Below, one piece after another: positions 61,639-64,000 of a stretch of 64,000 nt of DNA. The stretch spans positions 248,001-312,000 of the forward strand of contig NZ_JACHOT010000003.1 of NCBI RefSeq assembly GCF_014200015.1, in the 5' to 3' direction. Both the position numbers and the translations under genes were made by a program. This DNA comes from Aminobacter niigataensis. GTDB taxonomy: Bacteria > Pseudomonadota > Alphaproteobacteria > Rhizobiales > Rhizobiaceae. Position 1 is the stretch's first letter. Each line of letters begins with the position of its first letter. The notes beneath the pieces are model-generated. The model had not been told where the DNA came from. It was given only the letters and a program-made list of their open reading frames with translations, and did no database searches.

Positions 61639-63624
61639 TCACGGTTCGCAGCTTGCGGCGGGCGTTTCGAGCGGCACCACCACCTTGCAGCAAGGGTAAT
61701 AGCCGCCCTTGTCGGCGTCGGACTGCTTGTAGAAGCACAGGCCGACATTGACCGTGTCGCCGGGGAAGTGGCCGGTCACCCCGATGGTGAACGGCGCGCC
61801 TGCCGGCTTGGTCTGCTGAAGCGGTGAGATGCCAACGCCCGGCGTCCTGGAATCGGCCTTGACGGAATCGCCGCCAATGCCTGCAACGTCACGGACATAG
61901 AGATCGGCCTCGAGCCCGGCCGGGGTGCAGAAATACTCGACTGCCTCGACGTCGAGGCAGGGCGGGATGTTGCCAGGCGGCGGAAAATCCGGCGGCCACA
62001 GCGGCGTCGGATAGTCGCCGGGATAGGGAACCTGCTCGTAATAGCCGGCGCGGCCTTCGCATGGCCGCCATATCTCGACGTCGCCGACATGTCCCTCGAC
62101 CTCGGGATCTTCATAGAAGCTGTCGAAGTCGACGAACCACGATCCGAAAGGCGGAACGTTCGCCGGCTTCACGAGCGAGGTCGAGGTGATCTGCACCCCA
62201 TGGACGGCAAGCGGACCACCCGCGGCGAGCTGCTCGGCCAGGGCCGGGTTGTCCCTGAGCTTGTCGCCGGTCTTGACGATGCTGTCGGTGCAGGCGTTGG
62301 GGTTGATGAAGCCCTGCGCGTCATAGCCATATTGCAGGTCGATGCCGCCGGCCGACTGGCGATTGCCTTCGGGAAAGCCGACCGCATATTCCTGCGGCAC
62401 CGACACCCAGATGCTTTCGGTCGCCGGATCATCGGGACTTTCACGCCAGTAGCGGATGACCTCGCCATCGCCGGTGTCGGCGAACTGGCTGTAGTCGAAG
62501 CGGTTTTCGACCTCGCCGCGCTGGGCCAGATACATGAAGCCCCTGCTGTCGAAGACGATGTCGGTGACCGGCAGGTCCTTGTCGGCCTCGACGGTCAGCT
62601 CCCAGCGCGGGTCGCCGGCAAATTTGCCGTCGCGGGCGATGCCGACCGACCAGATCTCAGCCTCGTCACCGACCGCGTAGTAGACGCGGCCACCGTGGAA
62701 GGCCACGCCCCAAACGCGGCGCTCGTCCTGGGTATAGCCCCAGGTGCCGGGGTCCTCGCTGTCGAAGGCGGCGCCGGCAATGTCCATCACCGCGCCGTCA
62801 TCGGCAGTCGGTGCCAGCCCGCGCACCGGGCGGCCCGTGACGCCATGGTCGAAGGTGTCGATCAGTGCACCCGTTGCGTCGATGCGGTGGATCAGGCCAG
62901 TGTCGAGGTCGGAGGCGAAGAACTGGCGATGAACCTTGTCGAAGGTAACGTCGCCAATGCCGGGACCACTGTTGGTGTCGATGTCGGCGAACTTGGTGAC
63001 AGCACCCGAGATGCCGTCGATCCGCCAGATCGTGCCGGGGCCGCCGCCATTCTCCTCGCCGAACTGGCCGGCCATGAAGGTGGCGCCGGCGATGCCGCGG
63101 CGCTGGCGCTCAGGCCGTCCGTCGTCGTCGGCATCAGGCGTGACGATGCGGATGCCGTGCAGCGAGGTCGCGCCCGCGTAGAGATCGGGCACGCCCGACG
63201 GGGTGCCGTCGCGGACACCGTCGTCATAGGTCAGCGCGAAGACCTGGCCGATCTGGCCGGCGAGGACCTCGAAGGGCAACGGCGTATTGACGAGCTGGCC
63301 CGACGGCGGCCCGCCGAGGGCCGAAACGTCGAAAACGCGCAAGGTTGCGCGCTCTGTGTCGATGAAGGTTTCGTCTACCGGGTCGACGCCGGGCGGCAAC
63401 CCTTCCTCGATACCGGGAATGACTGTGCCGGAAAAGCCGGTGACCGCCATCGATCCTGGGTTGATGATCTGGGTTTCCTGGGCGCCGGCCTGTGGCGCCA
63501 GCCAGAGATTGGCGGCGAGCGCCAGCGCCATCATGCCGGCGTGCAGCGCGAGTGCTCCCAGGCGGTTGCCTGACGGTCCGGCTGCATGCGCGAGCGCGCC
63601 GAAACCACCACGAAAGCACGGCAT
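61639..63624 (-). CDS. Secreted beta-propeller-like protein with C-terminal Cys-Cys domain
   Basis: A 661-residue exported protein. A signal peptide ends near residue 48 (PQAGAQ-ET). Residues about 90-400 show repeated blade-like segments (GQVFALTYDDG, GTIWRIDGISG, GLIHRIDATG, GRVYYAVGDEAEIWSV, DIVFDSRGFMYLAQRG), suggesting an NHL/SMP-like propeller. The last ~105 residues, from CLDVEAVEYFC, match a domain in the neighbouring secreted protein. GGGAGAGG precedes the ATG at 63624. Function unknown; the two genes form an operon. Confidence 0.82.
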   Translation of the reverse strand: MPCFRGGFGALAHAAGPSGNRLGALALHAGMMALALAANLWLAPQAGAQETQIINPGSMAVTGFSGTVIPGIEEGLPPGVDPVDETFIDTERATLRVFDVSALGGPPSGQLVNTPLPFEVLAGQIGQVFALTYDDGVRDGTPSGVPDLYAGATSLHGIRIVTPDADDDGRPERQRRGIAGATFMAGQFGEENGGGPGTIWRIDGISGAVTKFADIDTNSGPGIGDVTFDKVHRQFFASDLDTGLIHRIDATGALIDTFDHGVTGRPVRGLAPTADDGAVMDIAGAAFDSEDPGTWGYTQDERRVWGVAFHGGRVYYAVGDEAEIWSVGIARDGKFAGDPRWELTVEADKDLPVTDIVFDSRGFMYLAQRGEVENRFDYSQFADTGDGEVIRYWRESPDDPATESIWVSVPQEYAVGFPEGNRQSAGGIDLQYGYDAQGFINPNACTDSIVKTGDKLRDNPALAEQLAAGGPLAVHGVQITSTSLVKPANVPPFGSWFVDFDSFYEDPEVEGHVGDVEIWRPCEGRAGYYEQVPYPGDYPTPLWPPDFPPPGNIPPCLDVEAVEYFCTPAGLEADLYVRDVAGIGGDSVKADSRTPGVGISPLQQTKPAGAPFTIGVTGHFPGDTVNVGLCFYKQSDADKGGYYPCCKVVVPLETPAASCEP

Positions 63625-64000
63625 GACACCTCTCCCGAGTTGTGTGGAAGAAGGTGCTGGAGCGCATGCGAGAGCGAAGCGCTGATACCCGGCACTTTCC
63701 TCCCTTGCAGTCCTGCTATTGTCCCTCGGCGCGACGATACGCCGGGGCTTACCTAGGGTCAATGGAACAAGCCCGAAGCCCAACGCGTCCACCCTGTCCC
63801 TGAAGCGGTGGTCGCGCCGTGCTCCGGGTGCTCGCGGTGACCCGCAACACCTGGTGTCTGTGGTCATTGGGTTTTCCTTTCATGACACCGCACCACGCGG
63901 CGCCTGGACGTTGGTCGCGCCAACGCCGGGAAAGGTTCACCTCGAAGGGCCCGCCGGCGACCTCATTTTGAGGCAATCGAATGTTCCGCAAACCCTTGCA
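63625..64000. other. Non-coding 376 bp at the window end
   Basis: Apart from the possible promoter I see no gene here. Short open frames have no recognisable protein content. The region may be the start of an intergenic stretch that continues beyond the window. Confidence 0.5.
63734..63762 (-). promoter_or_regulatory. Possible promoter of the secreted-protein operon
   Basis: On the minus strand TTGACC (63762-63757) and TATCGT (63739-63734) are separated by 17 bp. Transcription would start near 63727, leaving a leader of about 100 bases before the ATG at 63624. Only sequence likeness supports it. Confidence 0.4.

Noticed and set aside
63749-63991. 80-residue minus-strand frame at the window end
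   Set aside because: Arg-rich translation without motif or plausible ribosome site; a gene reading in from beyond the window cannot be excluded.

Overview
This window is GC-rich chromosomal DNA from an alphaproteobacterium, most likely of the Rhizobiales and Mesorhizobium-like. I base that on gene content (urease cluster with a DUF1272 gene between ureA and ureB, many ABC importers, GcvA-like LysR regulators, a DUF1127-type small protein), codon use, and the many palindromic GC-rich intergenic elements. The genus is inferred from style, not from a marker gene. No rRNA, tRNA, insertion sequence, phage gene or CRISPR array was found.

Layout. 1-6826: urease genes ureD(partial)-A-DUF1272-B-C, then a peroxiredoxin and a DUF29 gene, then ureE-F-DUF3995-G. 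6891-11180: class II aldolase, HAD phosphatase, a LysR/DUF1127 divergent pair and a MATE exporter. 11217-18540: a leftward run with a PotABCD-type importer, a polar amino-acid importer without its own ATPase, and an agmatinase-family hydrolase, divergent from a LysR gene. 19881-21185: pncB. 21186-21987: non-coding, with an 84-bp perfect inverted repeat. 21988-28341: a polytopic membrane protein and a complete LIV-type importer. 28481-30564: an NhaD-type antiporter and pncA.

30775-37782 is a tightly overlapped operon: a molybdenum hydroxylase (FAD subunit plus fused 2Fe-2S/molybdopterin subunit), a 6-hydroxynicotinate reductase-like protein, an ApbE-related UPF0280 protein, a DUF1185 protein and a MarR regulator. 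It has a recognisable promoter and an overlapping palindrome. I read it as a reductive N-heteroaromatic ring degradation system, possibly with a dedicated flavin-attaching enzyme.

37815-46680: an octamer tandem repeat, a two-domain ALDH16-type dehydrogenase with deoC, ferredoxin-NADP reductase, and hyuA/hyuB. 46848-57172 is a divergent amino-sugar regulon. Leftward: MurQ etherase, a sugar ABC importer, a Gfo/Idh/MocA oxidoreductase and an ATPase. Rightward: a BadF/BadG-type sugar kinase, a GntR regulator, a SIS-domain deaminase and NagA. Both promoters carry the same operator-like element in the same position. Together the genes could import a MurNAc/GlcNAc-type sugar and convert it to fructose-6-phosphate.

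57528-63624: ribulose-phosphate epimerase, then two adjacent secreted proteins. One is a large DUF11/Cys-rich-repeat protein and the other a beta-propeller-like protein. They share a previously unnamed C-C-containing domain. This pair and the reductive heteroaromatic operon are the best candidates for undescribed biology here.
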